64,000 nt of DNA from Bacteroidetes bacterium MED-G17 (GCA_002457675.1 NTKK01000007.1:1-64000), one strand, 5' to 3'. Shown: positions 26,935-37,098, counted from the stretch's first letter. The notes: generated by a model not told the origin, from the letters alone. A program made the numbers and translations.

Positions 26935-28326
26935 TTAGTTGTGGAGCGCTCTGTTTTCAGTAGCAGCCAATGCAGCCTCTTTTATCACCTCAGAAGTAGT
27001 TGGATGTGCATGAGAAATTCGAGCAATATCTTCTGCGCTTGCTCTAAATTCCATTGCGGTTACTGCCTCCATAATCATATCAGCCGCTCGAGCTCCAATA
27101 ATGTGGACGCCCAAAATTTCATCGGTATTTTGGTCTGATAAAATTTTTACAAACCCTTCTGGATCCATCCCAGCCACGGCTCTTCCATTGGCTCTAAAAG
27201 GAAATTGCCCCACTTTATATGCTTGCTTGTTTTCTTTCAGTTGCTCTTCAGTTTGTCCTACACCTGCAATTTCAGGCCATGTATAAACCACGCCAGGGAT
27301 AAGGTTATAGTTTATATGTGGTTTCTGACCAGCAATAGTTTCTGCAACAAAAACACCTTCTTCCTCTGCTTTGTGCGCCAACATGGCTCCTTTGATTACA
27401 TCTCCAATGGCATAAACCCCATCCGCTTTGGTCTGAAGTTGTTGATCAACAGAGATTCGTCCTCGTCCATCTAATTCTATACCAATATTTTCTAGGCCTA
27501 GTCCTTCCGTATAGGGTTTTCTCCCAACGGAAACCAAGCAATAATCTCCTTCCAATTTCATCTCACTTTTTTCCCCTTTTGCCAAAACAATTATTTGACT
27601 CCCTTCATTTTTTACTTCAGTTACGGCATGCCCTAAGTATAATTTTACCCCTTGTTTTTTCATGATTTTGGCCATTTCTTTTCCCAGTGACATGTCCATT
27701 CCTCCAATAAGCGCGTCTGCATATTCAACGATTGACACTTTGGACCCTAACCTATTGTATACTGAACTTAGTTCTAGACCTATTACTCCCCCACCAATTA
27801 CTATTAAATGTTTAGGGATTTCTTTAAGCGCTAGAGCGCCAGTGCTTGACAATATTCTTTTTTCATCTATCTCTAAATTAGGTAATCTTCCAGATTCGGA
27901 TCCTGTAGCGATAATTATTTTATTGGTTTGAATGCTTTGTTCTTTTTCACCCGATACTTTAATGTGGTTTTTACCTACTATCGTTCCCAAACCTTTGATT
28001 ACTTCTATTTGATTTTTTTTCATCAAGAAATTGACGCCATTCACCATTTGATCAACTACCTCCTGCTTTCTAGCCATCATTTGAGGAAAATTTACTTGCA
28101 TTTTTGAAATGTCGATTCCGTGTTTGGCAAATTTGTGTTGAGCCTCATAAAATTTTTCACTAGAATCTAGTAACGCTTTACTGGGTATACAGCCAACATT
28201 AAGACAGGTGCCTCCCAAAGTGTTTTCTTTTTCAATGATGGCAGTTTTAAGACCTAGTTGGGCGCATCTGATAGCAGCCACATAACCTCCAGGACCAGAA
28301 CCAATAATTGTTACATCAAACTTCAT
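26935..28326 (-). CDS. lpdA: Dihydrolipoamide dehydrogenase (E3)
   Basis: The FAD flavoprotein that reoxidises lipoyl groups of 2-oxoacid dehydrogenase complexes. It has the FAD motif IIGSGPGGYVAA near the start, the redox disulfide in GGTCLNVGCIPSK, the NAD motif VIGGGVIGLELSS, YAIGDVIKGAMLAHKA and the C-terminal catalytic SHAHPTTSE. A TTG at 28338 is in frame, but the ATG at 28326 gives the usual MKFDVTIIGSG start and 463 residues. It can serve both SucA and the pyruvate dehydrogenase E2 in this window. Confidence 0.97.
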   Translation of the reverse strand: MKFDVTIIGSGPGGYVAAIRCAQLGLKTAIIEKENTLGGTCLNVGCIPSKALLDSSEKFYEAQHKFAKHGIDISKMQVNFPQMMARKQEVVDQMVNGVNFLMKKNQIEVIKGLGTIVGKNHIKVSGEKEQSIQTNKIIIATGSESGRLPNLEIDEKRILSSTGALALKEIPKHLIVIGGGVIGLELSSVYNRLGSKVSIVEYADALIGGMDMSLGKEMAKIMKKQGVKLYLGHAVTEVKNEGSQIIVLAKGEKSEMKLEGDYCLVSVGRKPYTEGLGLENIGIELDGRGRISVDQQLQTKADGVYAIGDVIKGAMLAHKAEEEGVFVAETIAGQKPHINYNLIPGVVYTWPEIAGVGQTEEQLKENKQAYKVGQFPFRANGRAVAGMDPEGFVKILSDQNTDEILGVHIIGARAADMIMEAVTAMEFRASAEDIARISHAHPTTSEVIKEAALAATENRALHN

Positions 28327-28406
28327 ATAAGTATACAAAGTAAATTAATAGACAGCTACTGAAAAAAAAATCCTGCGGATATAGAATAAATCCAGAGAAA
28401 TAATGT

Positions 28407-28868
28407 TCAGAATACCTCTCGATCTTTACTAATTTCCAGACCTACCGACTTTATTCCCTGTAATGTGTCAACACGCATATATTGTTGTACCCAAAAAGTG
28501 AAAGTGTCTTGGTGGGTTAATTTCTTGTTTTGAAATAATGGCAAGGAATAATGTCTTAACCGACCACCCCCTTTACCTAACCATTTACCTTGTTTGGTAG
28601 CAAGTGTCATTTGTATTTGTTCCGGCTCTTTTTTGTCTGACATATTATATCTGAACCAAATATTTCGATAAGGATAATCTGTTAAGATAGTAAAATGAAG
28701 ACTTCCATTGTATGTATAGGTAGTATCCAAAGCAGAAATATGAAAATATTTTGGGTTTTTATAAGCCCACTTGGTCTCACCGAATGTATCATACTCGGAA
28801 TAAACTAATCTTTCGTTGCAGGATAACAAACTAAAAAAAATCAATAATGGATAAGTTATGCTTTTCAA
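28407..28868 (-). CDS. gldH: Gliding-motility-type lipoprotein GldH-like
   Basis: A 153-residue lipoprotein: MKSITYPLLIFFSLLSCNE gives a lipobox LLSC with Cys17. The body has GldH features: ILTDYPYRNIWFRYNMSD and a C-terminal FWVQQYMRVDTLQGIKSVGLEI. GldH is an essential lipoprotein for gliding and type IX secretion in Bacteroidota. The only workable start is TTG at 28868; the upstream in-frame ATG is closed by a stop after three codons. It follows the PLP enzyme by 12 nt. Confidence 0.82.
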   Translation of the reverse strand: MKSITYPLLIFFSLLSCNERLVYSEYDTFGETKWAYKNPKYFHISALDTTYTYNGSLHFTILTDYPYRNIWFRYNMSDKKEPEQIQMTLATKQGKWLGKGGGRLRHYSLPLFQNKKLTHQDTFTFWVQQYMRVDTLQGIKSVGLEISKDREVF

Positions 28869-28880
28869 TGTGTTACGAAT

Positions 28881-29756
28881 TTACAATTTCATCAAGTGGT
28901 TTGTCATTTTTTCTGAGAACCATCCTGTTTTTCCACCTGTATGGATATACAAAATTGTTTCATCATTTTTAAATTTTCCGGATGTTATGGCATCCTTCAA
29001 AAAATTCATTGCCTTAGCTCCATAAATGGGATCCAACAGAATACCACTTTTTTGAACAAGTTCTTTTACGACCGCTAATTCTTCAGTATTCAATTTTTGA
29101 AAACCCAATTTTTGATAGAATGTATATTGTCTTGTTGTGATAGATTTTACAAGTTTTTCGATACCCAATCGATCATTCACAACAGAAATTGCATGTATCT
29201 CAGTTTCCCATTTTTTTTGTTCCACAGATTGAAGAATTCCACTCAATGTAGTACCTGTCCCAACAGGGGTTATGATGTGATCAAAGGAATTTGGGAGTTC
29301 TTCCACTATGGCTTGGCAACCCTTTGCCCCCAATGAAGATGCTCCACCCTCAGGTATAAAATATTGGTTGCCGATCTTTCCAAAGGACTGACGCTGATTT
29401 GCAAAATCTCCTCGAGTCAAATAGGCTATCTCCATGCCATACAACATGCAAAGTTTTAAAATTGGATTAATTTTTTTGGGCCGTTCACCTTTTACAAATC
29501 CCTTGGTCTGAAAACCACCAATAGCTCCATATGCAGCCAGTGCTAAAAGGTGATTGGAGTAATAGCCGCCATAACTTACTAAAATTTGTGCATTATCTTC
29601 TTTTGCATGTTTTGCGTGAAAAAAAATTTTTCTAAGTTTATTCCCTGAAACAAAGGGATGTATCAAATCATCTCTTTTTATCCAAACCTCTTTATTAAAA
29701 AGATGAATCTTGTGTAAAGGAGATGGTATTTGAAAATATTGCTCAGCTGTATTCAT
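28881..29756 (-). CDS. PLP enzyme, ACC deaminase/D-cysteine desulfhydrase family
   Basis: A 291-residue fold-type II PLP protein. WIKRDDLIHPFVSGNKLRK holds the Schiff-base lysine and the SxxN phosphate contact; VSYGGYYSNHLLALA, the glycine loop TPVGTGTTLSGIL and GGKTGWF follow. Members desulfurate D-cysteine or deaminate 1-aminocyclopropane-1-carboxylate; which one is not decided by the sequence, and D-cysteine desulfhydrase activity is more usual outside plant-associated bacteria. It overlaps recX by 14 nt. Confidence 0.85.
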   Translation of the reverse strand: MNTAEQYFQIPSPLHKIHLFNKEVWIKRDDLIHPFVSGNKLRKIFFHAKHAKEDNAQILVSYGGYYSNHLLALAAYGAIGGFQTKGFVKGERPKKINPILKLCMLYGMEIAYLTRGDFANQRQSFGKIGNQYFIPEGGASSLGAKGCQAIVEELPNSFDHIITPVGTGTTLSGILQSVEQKKWETEIHAISVVNDRLGIEKLVKSITTRQYTFYQKLGFQKLNTEELAVVKELVQKSGILLDPIYGAKAMNFLKDAITSGKFKNDETILYIHTGGKTGWFSEKMTNHLMKL

Positions 29757-30201
29757 TGCTTCCCAATTTTTGCCAAATCAAGTCTGGTTCATACCCCCGA
29801 GAAATACAATATCTTGTAACAAAAATTTTCTTCTGATACCCTTTACCTTTTGCCAATTTCCATCGTTTTTTTATGATTTCTTCAAGTGTTTTTTCATAAT
29901 CTGATTCATTAATTTCACGCATGGCTTTATTGATACAAAATGGGGATACTTCTTTGAATTTTAGCTTCGATTCAATTTTTTTTCTTCCCCATTTTTTTAT
30001 TCGAAATTTTCCTCTTGCAAAAGCCGAAGCAAACCTTTGCTCATTGAGAAAGTTTTCCTCAATCAATTCAGCAATTATTTGTTCTGCTTCTAAGCTATTG
30101 GTGTGTAAGCTCTTCAGCTTCTCTCGCACCTCCTTCTGACATCTTTCTTGGTAAGCACAAAAAGACTGAATTTTTGCTTTTATCTCAAGAATGCTGCTCA
30201 T
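29743..30201 (-). CDS. recX: Regulatory protein RecX
   Basis: A 152-residue, highly basic helical protein with the RecX three-helix repeat pattern: REVREKLKSL, LIEENFLNEQRFASAFARGKFRIKKWGRKKIESKLK, then a third repeat ending ISRGYEPDLIWQKL. RecX modulates RecA filaments. recA is not in the window. The start (ATG 30201) overlaps the end of the upstream DUF2007 gene by 17 nt, and the end overlaps the PLP enzyme by 14 nt, so the three form a compact operon with gldH. Confidence 0.88.
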   Translation of the reverse strand: MSSILEIKAKIQSFCAYQERCQKEVREKLKSLHTNSLEAEQIIAELIEENFLNEQRFASAFARGKFRIKKWGRKKIESKLKFKEVSPFCINKAMREINESDYEKTLEEIIKKRWKLAKGKGYQKKIFVTRYCISRGYEPDLIWQKLGSNEYS

Positions 30202-30394
30202 TCCGCAATATTTCCTGCGCTTTATTTAGTTGATTTTCTGGAACTATTAAAATAATTCCTCCCAATACATTTCCATATAAGCTGGCCATCTGTTGGTTTT
30301 CTAGACGTACCATTAAACCTGCCAATTCAAGTTTTTCTGCGTCAAAATGAGCCAAAATTGGCGACTGATACTCCCTTACTTTTGCAAATTTCAT
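30185..30394 (-). CDS. DUF2007-type small protein
   Basis: A 69-residue soluble protein that fits the DUF2007 pattern of a ferredoxin-like alpha-beta module: Y-Q-S-P-I-L-A-H-F-D-A-E-K-L-E-L-A-G-L (written with separators), a central LYGNVLGGIILIVPE strand and a final amphipathic helix. The family is described as putative signal-transducing; no role is established. It heads the recX / PLP enzyme / gldH group and is divergent from murF-alr. Confidence 0.75.
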   Translation of the reverse strand: MKFAKVREYQSPILAHFDAEKLELAGLMVRLENQQMASLYGNVLGGIILIVPENQLNKAQEILRNEQHS

Positions 30395-30416
30395 GTCAGC
30401 AGGGTGTAAATTTAAT

Positions 30417-30424
30417 TATTTTCG
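30417..30424 (+). promoter_or_regulatory. Candidate -7 element of murF-alr
   Basis: TATTTTCG differs from TAnnTTTG at one base and ends 6 nt before the ATG at 30431. The same octamer stands before tRNA-Val (13935) and before the secreted cupin gene (39409). It predicts transcription starting at the start codon. Confidence 0.35.
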
Positions 30425-30430
30425 CTAGCC

Positions 30431-32845
30431 ATGCTTTTTCTAGCAAAGGAAGTTGCTGATATTCTCCAAATTAACTACTCAATTTCTGCACCTGACAGGG
30501 CAATAAGTAAAATTAGAACAGATAGCCGTAGCCTTCCCATTGGAGATGATGAACTTTTTGTTGCAATTATTGGCAAAAACCACGATGGCCACCAATTTGT
30601 GGAAGACTTGGAAGAAAAAGGTCTAAACAACTTCTTGATTTCTCAAGCTCCTAAAAATCCAAAACAGAATACGAACTACTTCATAGTAGAGGACACATTA
30701 AAAGCACTCCAATTACTTGCTGAAAAATACCATGAAAAATTTGACTTGCTTACCATCGGTATCACTGGGAGTAATGGGAAAACTGTATGTAAGGTTTGGC
30801 TTAAACAAATTTTGCAAAATCACTTTAAAACATTGGCTAGCCCCAAAAGTTATAATTCACAGGTAGGTGTTCCGCTGAGTTTGCTTCAAGTAAATGATCA
30901 AACCGAAATTGGAATTTTTGAAGCTGGAATCAGTAAGAAAAATGAGATGCATAAACATGCCCAAATGATGAAAGCTCAAGTGGGGATATTTACTCATCTA
31001 GGCGATGCACATGCAAAAAACTTTAATAGTCTCTCAGAAAAATTAATGGAGAAACTGAAATTATTTGAGCATGCAGAAACAATCATTTTTCCTTCAGATA
31101 ACGATCTTGTTTATGCAAGAATTTGCGAGCTATATCCCACTAAAGAGCTAATTTCTTGGGGAAAAAAGAAGCGCTCTGATTATAAATATAGAGCGCAATT
31201 GGAAAAGGGAAAATGTCATATAGAAATTAATAAAGGGCGCAGTAGTTTACATTTTTTCATTGCATTTACTGATGAAGCTTCCATTAAAAATGCTGTAAGC
31301 TGTATTGTTTGCTCTCTTAAATTGGGCCTTTCTCGAGCACAGATTCAACATGGACTTGAAAATCTGCAAATAGTAGAATTACGCATGGAGAAAAGACGAG
31401 GTATTAATAACTGTGAAATTATTTTAGATGCATATAATGCAGATATAAACTCCCTACAAATTGCTCTTGATGAGTTAGCGAAGCATAACAAAAGCAAAAA
31501 AAAATCACTAATTCTTTCGACGTTTGACGAAAACAAAGAAAACCCCTTAGAATTGATTGCAAAGTGGCACAGAATAAATCCTTTGTATAAACTTCTTTTG
31601 GTGGGCAAACATGAGGTGCCCAAATCTATTCAAACCATTTCTGAAAGTTTTAACACGAGCAGCGAATTATTAAAAAAAATACCAGAGATCACATTCGAAA
31701 AAGAGATTGTTTTAATTAAAGGTTCTAGAAGGTTTAAACTGGAAAAAGTTGCGGCCTCACTCGCTGAAAAATCAAACCAAACCCTATTTGAGGTAAACTT
31801 AAATGCCTTAGAAAATAACTTAAATATTTTTCGCTCAAAACTAGCACCCAAGACAAAAATAATGATTATGGTAAAAGCTTTTGCTTATGGCAATGGTGGT
31901 AGTGAAATAGGCCAATTTTTGAGCCAAAAAAATATTGACTACTTAGCAGTTGCTTATGTTGACGAGGGGGTTGCACTCAGAAAATCAGGAGTTGAAACAC
32001 CAATTATGGTATTGAGTACCCAACCAAATCAAATTGAAGAAGCGATAAACTATAAATTAGAACCTGTCATATACAGCTTACGGTTTTTACAACAGATTAA
32101 AAATCAAAAGACATTTATGAAAAAAAATATCCATATTGAATTGAATACTGGAATGAATCGGCTAGGCATAAATAAGGAAGAGATACCGAGTGTTATTCAA
32201 GAACTTATAAACAGCAAATTATCAGTAAAATCAGTATTTAGCCACTTAGTTCAGTCAGAGATCCCCAAGGATACTTTTGGGGAAATCCAGATTAGTGAAT
32301 TCCAACAAATGTGTGAAGCTCTTCAAACTGGTTTGAAAAAATCTTTTGTAAAACACATATGTAACAGCATGGGAATCATTAATTATCCAAATGCACATTT
32401 TGATATGGTTCGTTTAGGTTTAGGCTTATACGGTTTAAGTAGAGAAAAGGCGCTTGAAAATGTAGGCGTAGTAAAATCATACATTAGCCAAATAAGAACA
32501 GTAAAAAAAGGAGAAAGTATTGGTTATGGAAGAAAAAATAAAACAAAAACCGATAGAAAAATTGCTGTAATCCCCATAGGGTACGCTGATGGTTACAGCA
32601 GAAAATTTAGTCAAGGGAAGGGGTTTTTCATTATTCAAAACAAACACGCACCTGTGGTTGGTAATGTGTGCATGGATATGACCATGTGCGACGTTAGTGA
32701 AATTGATTGCAAAGAAGGAGAGCGAATTTTTGTTTATAAATCTGCAAAGCACTTCTATGAATTAAGTAAAAACATTGACACCATACCTTACGAACTAATA
32801 AGTACAATTTCTCAAAGAGTTCCCCGCAAATTCACTTATGAATAG
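30431..32845 (+). CDS. murF-alr: Bifunctional MurF ligase / alanine racemase
   Basis: A fusion of 804 residues characteristic of Bacteroidota. The N-terminal half (to about 455) is UDP-MurNAc-tripeptide:D-Ala-D-Ala ligase with the ATP loop ITGSNGKTVCK and domain TFDENKENPLELI. The C-terminal half is a PLP alanine racemase with the Schiff-base lysine in MIMVKAFAYGNGG, GMNRLGI, the catalytic tyrosine region VCMDMTMCDV and IPIGYADGYSRK. The protein couples D-alanine production to peptidoglycan precursor synthesis. It is convergent with thyA: the two stop codons abut (TAG followed by CTA). Confidence 0.95.
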   Translation: MLFLAKEVADILQINYSISAPDRAISKIRTDSRSLPIGDDELFVAIIGKNHDGHQFVEDLEEKGLNNFLISQAPKNPKQNTNYFIVEDTLKALQLLAEKYHEKFDLLTIGITGSNGKTVCKVWLKQILQNHFKTLASPKSYNSQVGVPLSLLQVNDQTEIGIFEAGISKKNEMHKHAQMMKAQVGIFTHLGDAHAKNFNSLSEKLMEKLKLFEHAETIIFPSDNDLVYARICELYPTKELISWGKKKRSDYKYRAQLEKGKCHIEINKGRSSLHFFIAFTDEASIKNAVSCIVCSLKLGLSRAQIQHGLENLQIVELRMEKRRGINNCEIILDAYNADINSLQIALDELAKHNKSKKKSLILSTFDENKENPLELIAKWHRINPLYKLLLVGKHEVPKSIQTISESFNTSSELLKKIPEITFEKEIVLIKGSRRFKLEKVAASLAEKSNQTLFEVNLNALENNLNIFRSKLAPKTKIMIMVKAFAYGNGGSEIGQFLSQKNIDYLAVAYVDEGVALRKSGVETPIMVLSTQPNQIEEAINYKLEPVIYSLRFLQQIKNQKTFMKKNIHIELNTGMNRLGINKEEIPSVIQELINSKLSVKSVFSHLVQSEIPKDTFGEIQISEFQQMCEALQTGLKKSFVKHICNSMGIINYPNAHFDMVRLGLGLYGLSREKALENVGVVKSYISQIRTVKKGESIGYGRKNKTKTDRKIAVIPIGYADGYSRKFSQGKGFFIIQNKHAPVVGNVCMDMTMCDVSEIDCKEGERIFVYKSAKHFYELSKNIDTIPYELISTISQRVPRKFTYE

Positions 32846-33640
32846 CTAAACAGCAACTGGAGCAGTGATTTTTGGATGTGGATTGTAATCCATCAATTCA
32901 AAATCATCAAAATCAAAATCAAAAACAGATGTTACTGAAGGATTTAATTTCATTTTGGGATATGGTCGAATATCTCTTTCCAACTGCTCTTTTACTTGCT
33001 TAAAGTGATTATTGTAAATATGGGCATCTCCAAAAGTATGAACAAATTCTCCTGCTTGAAGACCACAAGATTGAGCCATCATGAGGGTAAGTAAAGCATA
33101 GCTCGCAATGTTGAAAGGGACACCCAAAAATAGATCAGCACTTCTCTGATAAAGTTGACAACTCAATTTTTCATTGGATACATAAAATTGAAATAAACAA
33201 TGGCATGGCGCCAAAGCCATCTTATTTAAATCTCCGGGATTCCATGCACTCACGATAATTCTTCTAGAATCAGGATTGTTTTTAATTAAATCTAAAGCTT
33301 GACTTATTTGGTCTACCGTAGTTCCGTCTGCAGCACCCCAACTTCTCCATTGTTTTCCATATACTGGGCCCAAATCTCCATTTTTGTCGGCCCATTCATC
33401 CCATATCTTCACCTTATTTTCCTTTAAATAAGCAATATTTGTATCACCCTTCAAAAACCAAAGCAACTCATATATTATTGATTTTAGATGTACCTTCTTT
33501 GTTGTAACCAAAGGAAAGGTAGTGGACAAATCAAACCGCAGCTGCCCCCCGAAAGTACTTCTTGTTCCAGTACCTGTTCTATCTGATTTATCTACACCGT
33601 TTTCAAAAACAAAACGCAAAAAGTCTTCATACTGCCCCAT
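32846..33640 (-). CDS. thyA: Thymidylate synthase
   Basis: It methylates dUMP to dTMP using methylene-tetrahydrofolate. The 264 residues match the E. coli length. Visible are [32 protein letters not shown], the active-site Cys in [30 protein letters not shown] and the [10 protein letters not shown] end. A TTG at 33652 is in frame, but the ATG at 33640 gives the standard MGQYEDFL start. It is divergent from pdhC and convergent with murF-alr. Confidence 0.97.
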   Translation of the reverse strand: MGQYEDFLRFVFENGVDKSDRTGTGTRSTFGGQLRFDLSTTFPLVTTKKVHLKSIIYELLWFLKGDTNIAYLKENKVKIWDEWADKNGDLGPVYGKQWRSWGAADGTTVDQISQALDLIKNNPDSRRIIVSAWNPGDLNKMALAPCHCLFQFYVSNEKLSCQLYQRSADLFLGVPFNIASYALLTLMMAQSCGLQAGEFVHTFGDAHIYNNHFKQVKEQLERDIRPYPKMKLNPSVTSVFDFDFDDFELMDYNPHPKITAPVAV

Positions 33641-33710
33641 GATAATGTTCAAATGTAAAACAGGAATATATTTCCGTTCTCAACAATATACCAACTTATA
33701 AATAGTGTAT

Positions 33711-33718
33711 TAGATTTG
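33711..33718 (+). promoter_or_regulatory. -7 element of pdhC
   Basis: TAGATTTG is an exact TAnnTTTG match in the divergent thyA-pdhC gap, 10 nt before the ATG at 33729. The implied leader is about 4 nt. No convincing -33 TTTG is seen at the expected distance. Confidence 0.45.
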
Positions 33719-33728
33719 TAACAATCAA

Positions 33729-34940
33729 ATGGCGAAAGCAATTAAACTACCTCGGATGACAGACACCATGGAAGAAGGCGTCGTAGCATCATGGTTGGTC
33801 AAAGTGGGGGATGAAATTAACCCAGGCGATATGGTGGCAGAGGTTGAAACAGATAAAGCCACTATGGAGTTAGAAAACTTTGAAAAAGGAGAAATTTTAC
33901 ACCTTAATGTGGCCGAAGGCGAGACCCATCCAGTTGGAACTGTTATAGCAGTTGTAGGAGCAAAAGGAGAAGACTACAATAGCGTAATTACAGAAGAAGC
34001 AGGTGAAACAAAAGAAAAAAGTGAAGAAGTGCAAGCATCCAATAAAGATGGAAAACTTGAAATAGAGCAAAAGCCAATTATCCAAGAAAAAGACGCTAGG
34101 ATAAAGGCTTCGCCTTTAGCAAAAAAAATAGCATCAGAAAAAGGTGTTGATTTGAGCCAAATAAATGGATCCGGAGAAAATGGCAGAATAATTAAAAGAG
34201 ATCTTGAAAACGTACAAACAAGTCAACAAAGTGAGGTTCCCAAACTTAGCCAAGGAACAGAACGTTTTGATGAATATAGAGTTTCTCAAATGAGAAAAAC
34301 GATTGCTAAGCGTCTAGCTGAAAGCAAATATACTGCTCCACACTTCTACTTAACAATGGAGATAGAAATGGATGCAGTATTGTATGCTAGAAAACAAATG
34401 AATCAAATTAGTGATGTCAAAATATCTGTTAATGATCTCGTGGTTAAAGCATGTGCTTTATCCTTAAAGAAACACCCTAATGTAAATTCTAGCTGGCTTG
34501 GTGATGTAATTCGAATAAACCACCATACCCACATTGGTGTCGCTGTAGCTGTAGAAGATGGACTTTTGGTTCCGGTAATAAAATTTGCTGATCAAAAATC
34601 ATTAAGTCATATATCCAAAGAAGTCAAACAACTCGCTGGTAAGGCCAAAAATAAAACCCTTGAACCAAAAGAATGGGAAGGAAATACTTTTACTATTTCA
34701 AACTTAGGCATGTTTGGCATTGATGAATTTACAGCTATTGTTAATCCTCCGGATGCATGTATTTTGGCTGTAGGCGGAAGTAAAGAAACAGTGATAGTAC
34801 GAAACGGACAAATGGAAATAGCAAACATCATGAAAGTTACACTTAGCTGTGACCACAGAGTTGTTGACGGTGCAACTGGTTCCCAATTCCTACAAACGCT
34901 AAAAGCTTATTTAGAGCAACCTGCCACCATGTTGGTCTAA
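33729..34940 (+). CDS. pdhC: Pyruvate dehydrogenase E2, dihydrolipoamide acetyltransferase
   Basis: The core acyltransferase of a 2-oxoacid dehydrogenase complex, 403 residues. It has one lipoyl domain with the modified lysine in VETDKATMELE (about residue 43), an acidic linker, an E3/E1-binding domain (ASPLAKKIASEKGVDLSQ, near 125-145) and the catalytic CATc domain with the C-terminal SCDHRVVDGA. The start PRMTDTMEEGVV is the PDH-E2 type rather than SucB. E1 genes are not in the window. Confidence 0.92.
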   Translation: MAKAIKLPRMTDTMEEGVVASWLVKVGDEINPGDMVAEVETDKATMELENFEKGEILHLNVAEGETHPVGTVIAVVGAKGEDYNSVITEEAGETKEKSEEVQASNKDGKLEIEQKPIIQEKDARIKASPLAKKIASEKGVDLSQINGSGENGRIIKRDLENVQTSQQSEVPKLSQGTERFDEYRVSQMRKTIAKRLAESKYTAPHFYLTMEIEMDAVLYARKQMNQISDVKISVNDLVVKACALSLKKHPNVNSSWLGDVIRINHHTHIGVAVAVEDGLLVPVIKFADQKSLSHISKEVKQLAGKAKNKTLEPKEWEGNTFTISNLGMFGIDEFTAIVNPPDACILAVGGSKETVIVRNGQMEIANIMKVTLSCDHRVVDGATGSQFLQTLKAYLEQPATMLV

Positions 34941-34980
34941 TTTTATTTTGAAATTATACTTCAACAACTTATGTTCGTAG

Positions 34981-35025
34981 GGTCTAATCGCAATCTTAAG
35001 CACACAAACCAACTATGATTAGACC
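34981..35025 (+). promoter_or_regulatory. Long-loop inverted repeat in the rho leader
   Basis: GGTCTAATC (34981-34989) and GATTAGACC (35017-35025) form a perfect 9-bp stem around a 27-nt loop, 17 bp before the rho ATG. A run of four T follows 4 nt later, too short for a normal terminator. It may be a weak pdhC terminator, an operator or part of rho autoregulation. Confidence 0.45.
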
Positions 35026-35042
35026 TCACTTTTAACATACGA

Positions 35043-36605
35043 ATGTTTCACTACAACGAACTAACCGAGAAACTCGTTTCAGAATTACGCGAAGTTTCTG
35101 CTGCTATGGGTATAGAAACCAAAGGCCTGAAAAAGGATGATTTGGTCAACAAAATTTTAGACTTCCAGTCTAGAAACCCAGAAAAAATAGAAAATCAAAC
35201 AAATAGCTCGGATACAAAAAATGAAAAAGATGACGTATCCAAAAACCAAGTGGACAAAAAGCAAAAAAGAAGAAAACGAATAAATACCAAGCCATCAAAT
35301 GGTGTTTCGAATAACGGAACAAATCCATCCGAGACAAAAGAGCAAAAAATAGAACTTTCTGAAAAAAGTAACCAAAAGTCACAATCAGAGCGTAAAGAAG
35401 AGAAAGTTAATGACCTAGAAAGGGAACAAAAAGAACAAGCCCGGAGAGAAAGAAGAGAAAAAGCGGAAAAACTTATGGCATTTTTAGATAAAGAAGGGAA
35501 AGTAACATGCCAAGGAGTTTTAGAACTTAATAATGACGGATATGGATTTCTTAGAAGTGCCGATTATAACTACCAACCTTCACCTGACGATGTTTATGTA
35601 AATCCAAGCACCGTAAGACAAAATGGCCTAAAAACTGGAGACGTCGTAAAAGGAGGTATTAGGCCCCCTAAGGAAGGTGAAAAATATTTTGCCTTATCAT
35701 CAATTGAACTTGTAAATGGAAAAAACCCAAATCAATTAAGAGAACGAGTAACTTTTGAACACTTAACCCCACTTTTCCCGGATGAAAAATTAAATCTTGA
35801 GGATAAATCAGATGCTTATTCCAACAGAATTATTGATTTGGTGACTCCAATTGGTAAAGGCCAAAGAGGGCTAATAGTGGCCCAACCCAAAACTGGAAAA
35901 ACTAACTTGCTTAAAGGAATTGCCAATGCCATAAGCACCAATCATCCAGAAGTTTATATGATTATTTTATTGATTGACGAGAGACCTGAAGAAGTAACCG
36001 ATATGGCAAGAAGTGTGAATGCTGAGGTAGTTGCGTCAACCTTTGACGAACACGCAGATAAGCATGTAAAACTTAGCCACATTGTATTAGAAAAAGCAAA
36101 AAGAATGACTGAATGCGGACACGACGTTGTTATACTCTTAGACTCAATTACCAGATTAGCAAGGGCTTATAATACGGTCCAGCCGGCCTCTGGGAAAATA
36201 TTATCTGGTGGTGTAGATGCAAATGCTTTGCACAAACCCAAAAGATTCTTTGGTGCAGCAAGAAATATAGAAAATGGCGGATCCCTAACCATCATTGCAA
36301 CAGCTCTTATTGACACAGGCTCCAAAATGGATGAAGTAATCTTTGAAGAATTTAAAGGGACCGGCAATATGGAATTGCAACTAGATAGAAAATTATCAAA
36401 CAAAAGAATCTATCCTGCAATCGATATAGTCGCATCAAGTACCCGAAGAGATGACTTACTTTTAGACAAAAATGCACTCCAACGTATGTGGGTGCTGCGG
36501 AACCATTTGGCGGACATGAATAGTGAAGAAGCTATGAATACTTTGCTAAAACATATGGAAGGTACACGGAATAACGATGAATTTTTGATTAGTTTAAACG
36601 GCTAG
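35043..36605 (+). CDS. rho: Transcription termination factor Rho
   Basis: A hexameric RNA helicase of 520 residues. The N-terminal Rho-N helix bundle ([17 protein letters not shown]) is followed by a long lysine-, glutamate- and asparagine-rich insert (about 48-145), the cold-shock-like RNA-binding domain ([21 protein letters not shown]), Walker A QPKTGKTN, Walker [27 protein letters not shown] and the R-finger region. The charged insert is usual in Bacteroidota Rho. The stop is 1 nt from that of the convergent GbsR-like gene. A leader inverted repeat precedes it. Confidence 0.97.
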   Translation: MFHYNELTEKLVSELREVSAAMGIETKGLKKDDLVNKILDFQSRNPEKIENQTNSSDTKNEKDDVSKNQVDKKQKRRKRINTKPSNGVSNNGTNPSETKEQKIELSEKSNQKSQSERKEEKVNDLEREQKEQARRERREKAEKLMAFLDKEGKVTCQGVLELNNDGYGFLRSADYNYQPSPDDVYVNPSTVRQNGLKTGDVVKGGIRPPKEGEKYFALSSIELVNGKNPNQLRERVTFEHLTPLFPDEKLNLEDKSDAYSNRIIDLVTPIGKGQRGLIVAQPKTGKTNLLKGIANAISTNHPEVYMIILLIDERPEEVTDMARSVNAEVVASTFDEHADKHVKLSHIVLEKAKRMTECGHDVVILLDSITRLARAYNTVQPASGKILSGGVDANALHKPKRFFGAARNIENGGSLTIIATALIDTGSKMDEVIFEEFKGTGNMELQLDRKLSNKRIYPAIDIVASSTRRDDLLLDKNALQRMWVLRNHLADMNSEEAMNTLLKHMEGTRNNDEFLISLNG

Positions 36606-36606
36606 C

Positions 36607-37098
36607 TTATTTCATAAACCATTTGAAAAATGTAGATTCATTTGCTCTGGAAATTAAATCTAAGGCTGTTTCTGTTTTTCTAGCAAATTTACCTACCTCT
36701 TTGCTCACTTTTCTAAATTCCTGAGCATGTTTATTTCTACCTTTTATATCTTTAACTTCATTTACCATTTTTAATACCGGCTCAAGTTCTCTTTTTTTTC
36801 TTTCTCTACCAACCTTTTTTGCCACATCCCAAATATCTTTTTCCGCAAAAAAATACTCTCTTCTCTCACCGGGTAAGAATTTTTTATAAGCCAAACCCCA
36901 ACTCAAAAGTTCTCTAACATTCATATTTGCATTGCCTCTCGATATATTCAATTCTTTCATTATCTCATCCGTGCTCATTGGTTTGGGGCTAATAAGCAAT
37001 AACGCATGAATCTGTGCCATGGCCTTACTCACGCCCCAATTACTCCCCAATTGACCCCAAGCTTGAATGAAATTTTCTTTGGCTTCTCTTAACTCCAT
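36607..37098 (-). CDS. GbsR/MarR-like winged-helix regulator
   Basis: A 163-residue DNA-binding protein. The helix-turn-helix region is MSTDEIMKELNISRGNANMNVRELLSWGL (motif positions roughly 40-68), with the WG-x(0,2)-LGSNWG-x-S-K-A-M-A-Q-I-H-A start typical of GbsR-type regulators. The C-terminal half is a basic amphipathic helix, probably a coiled dimerisation region. Target genes are unknown; no ligand can be inferred. It ends 1 nt from rho. Confidence 0.8.
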   Translation of the reverse strand: MELREAKENFIQAWGQLGSNWGVSKAMAQIHALLLISPKPMSTDEIMKELNISRGNANMNVRELLSWGLAYKKFLPGERREYFFAEKDIWDVAKKVGRERKKRELEPVLKMVNEVKDIKGRNKHAQEFRKVSKEVGKFARKTETALDLISRANESTFFKWFMK

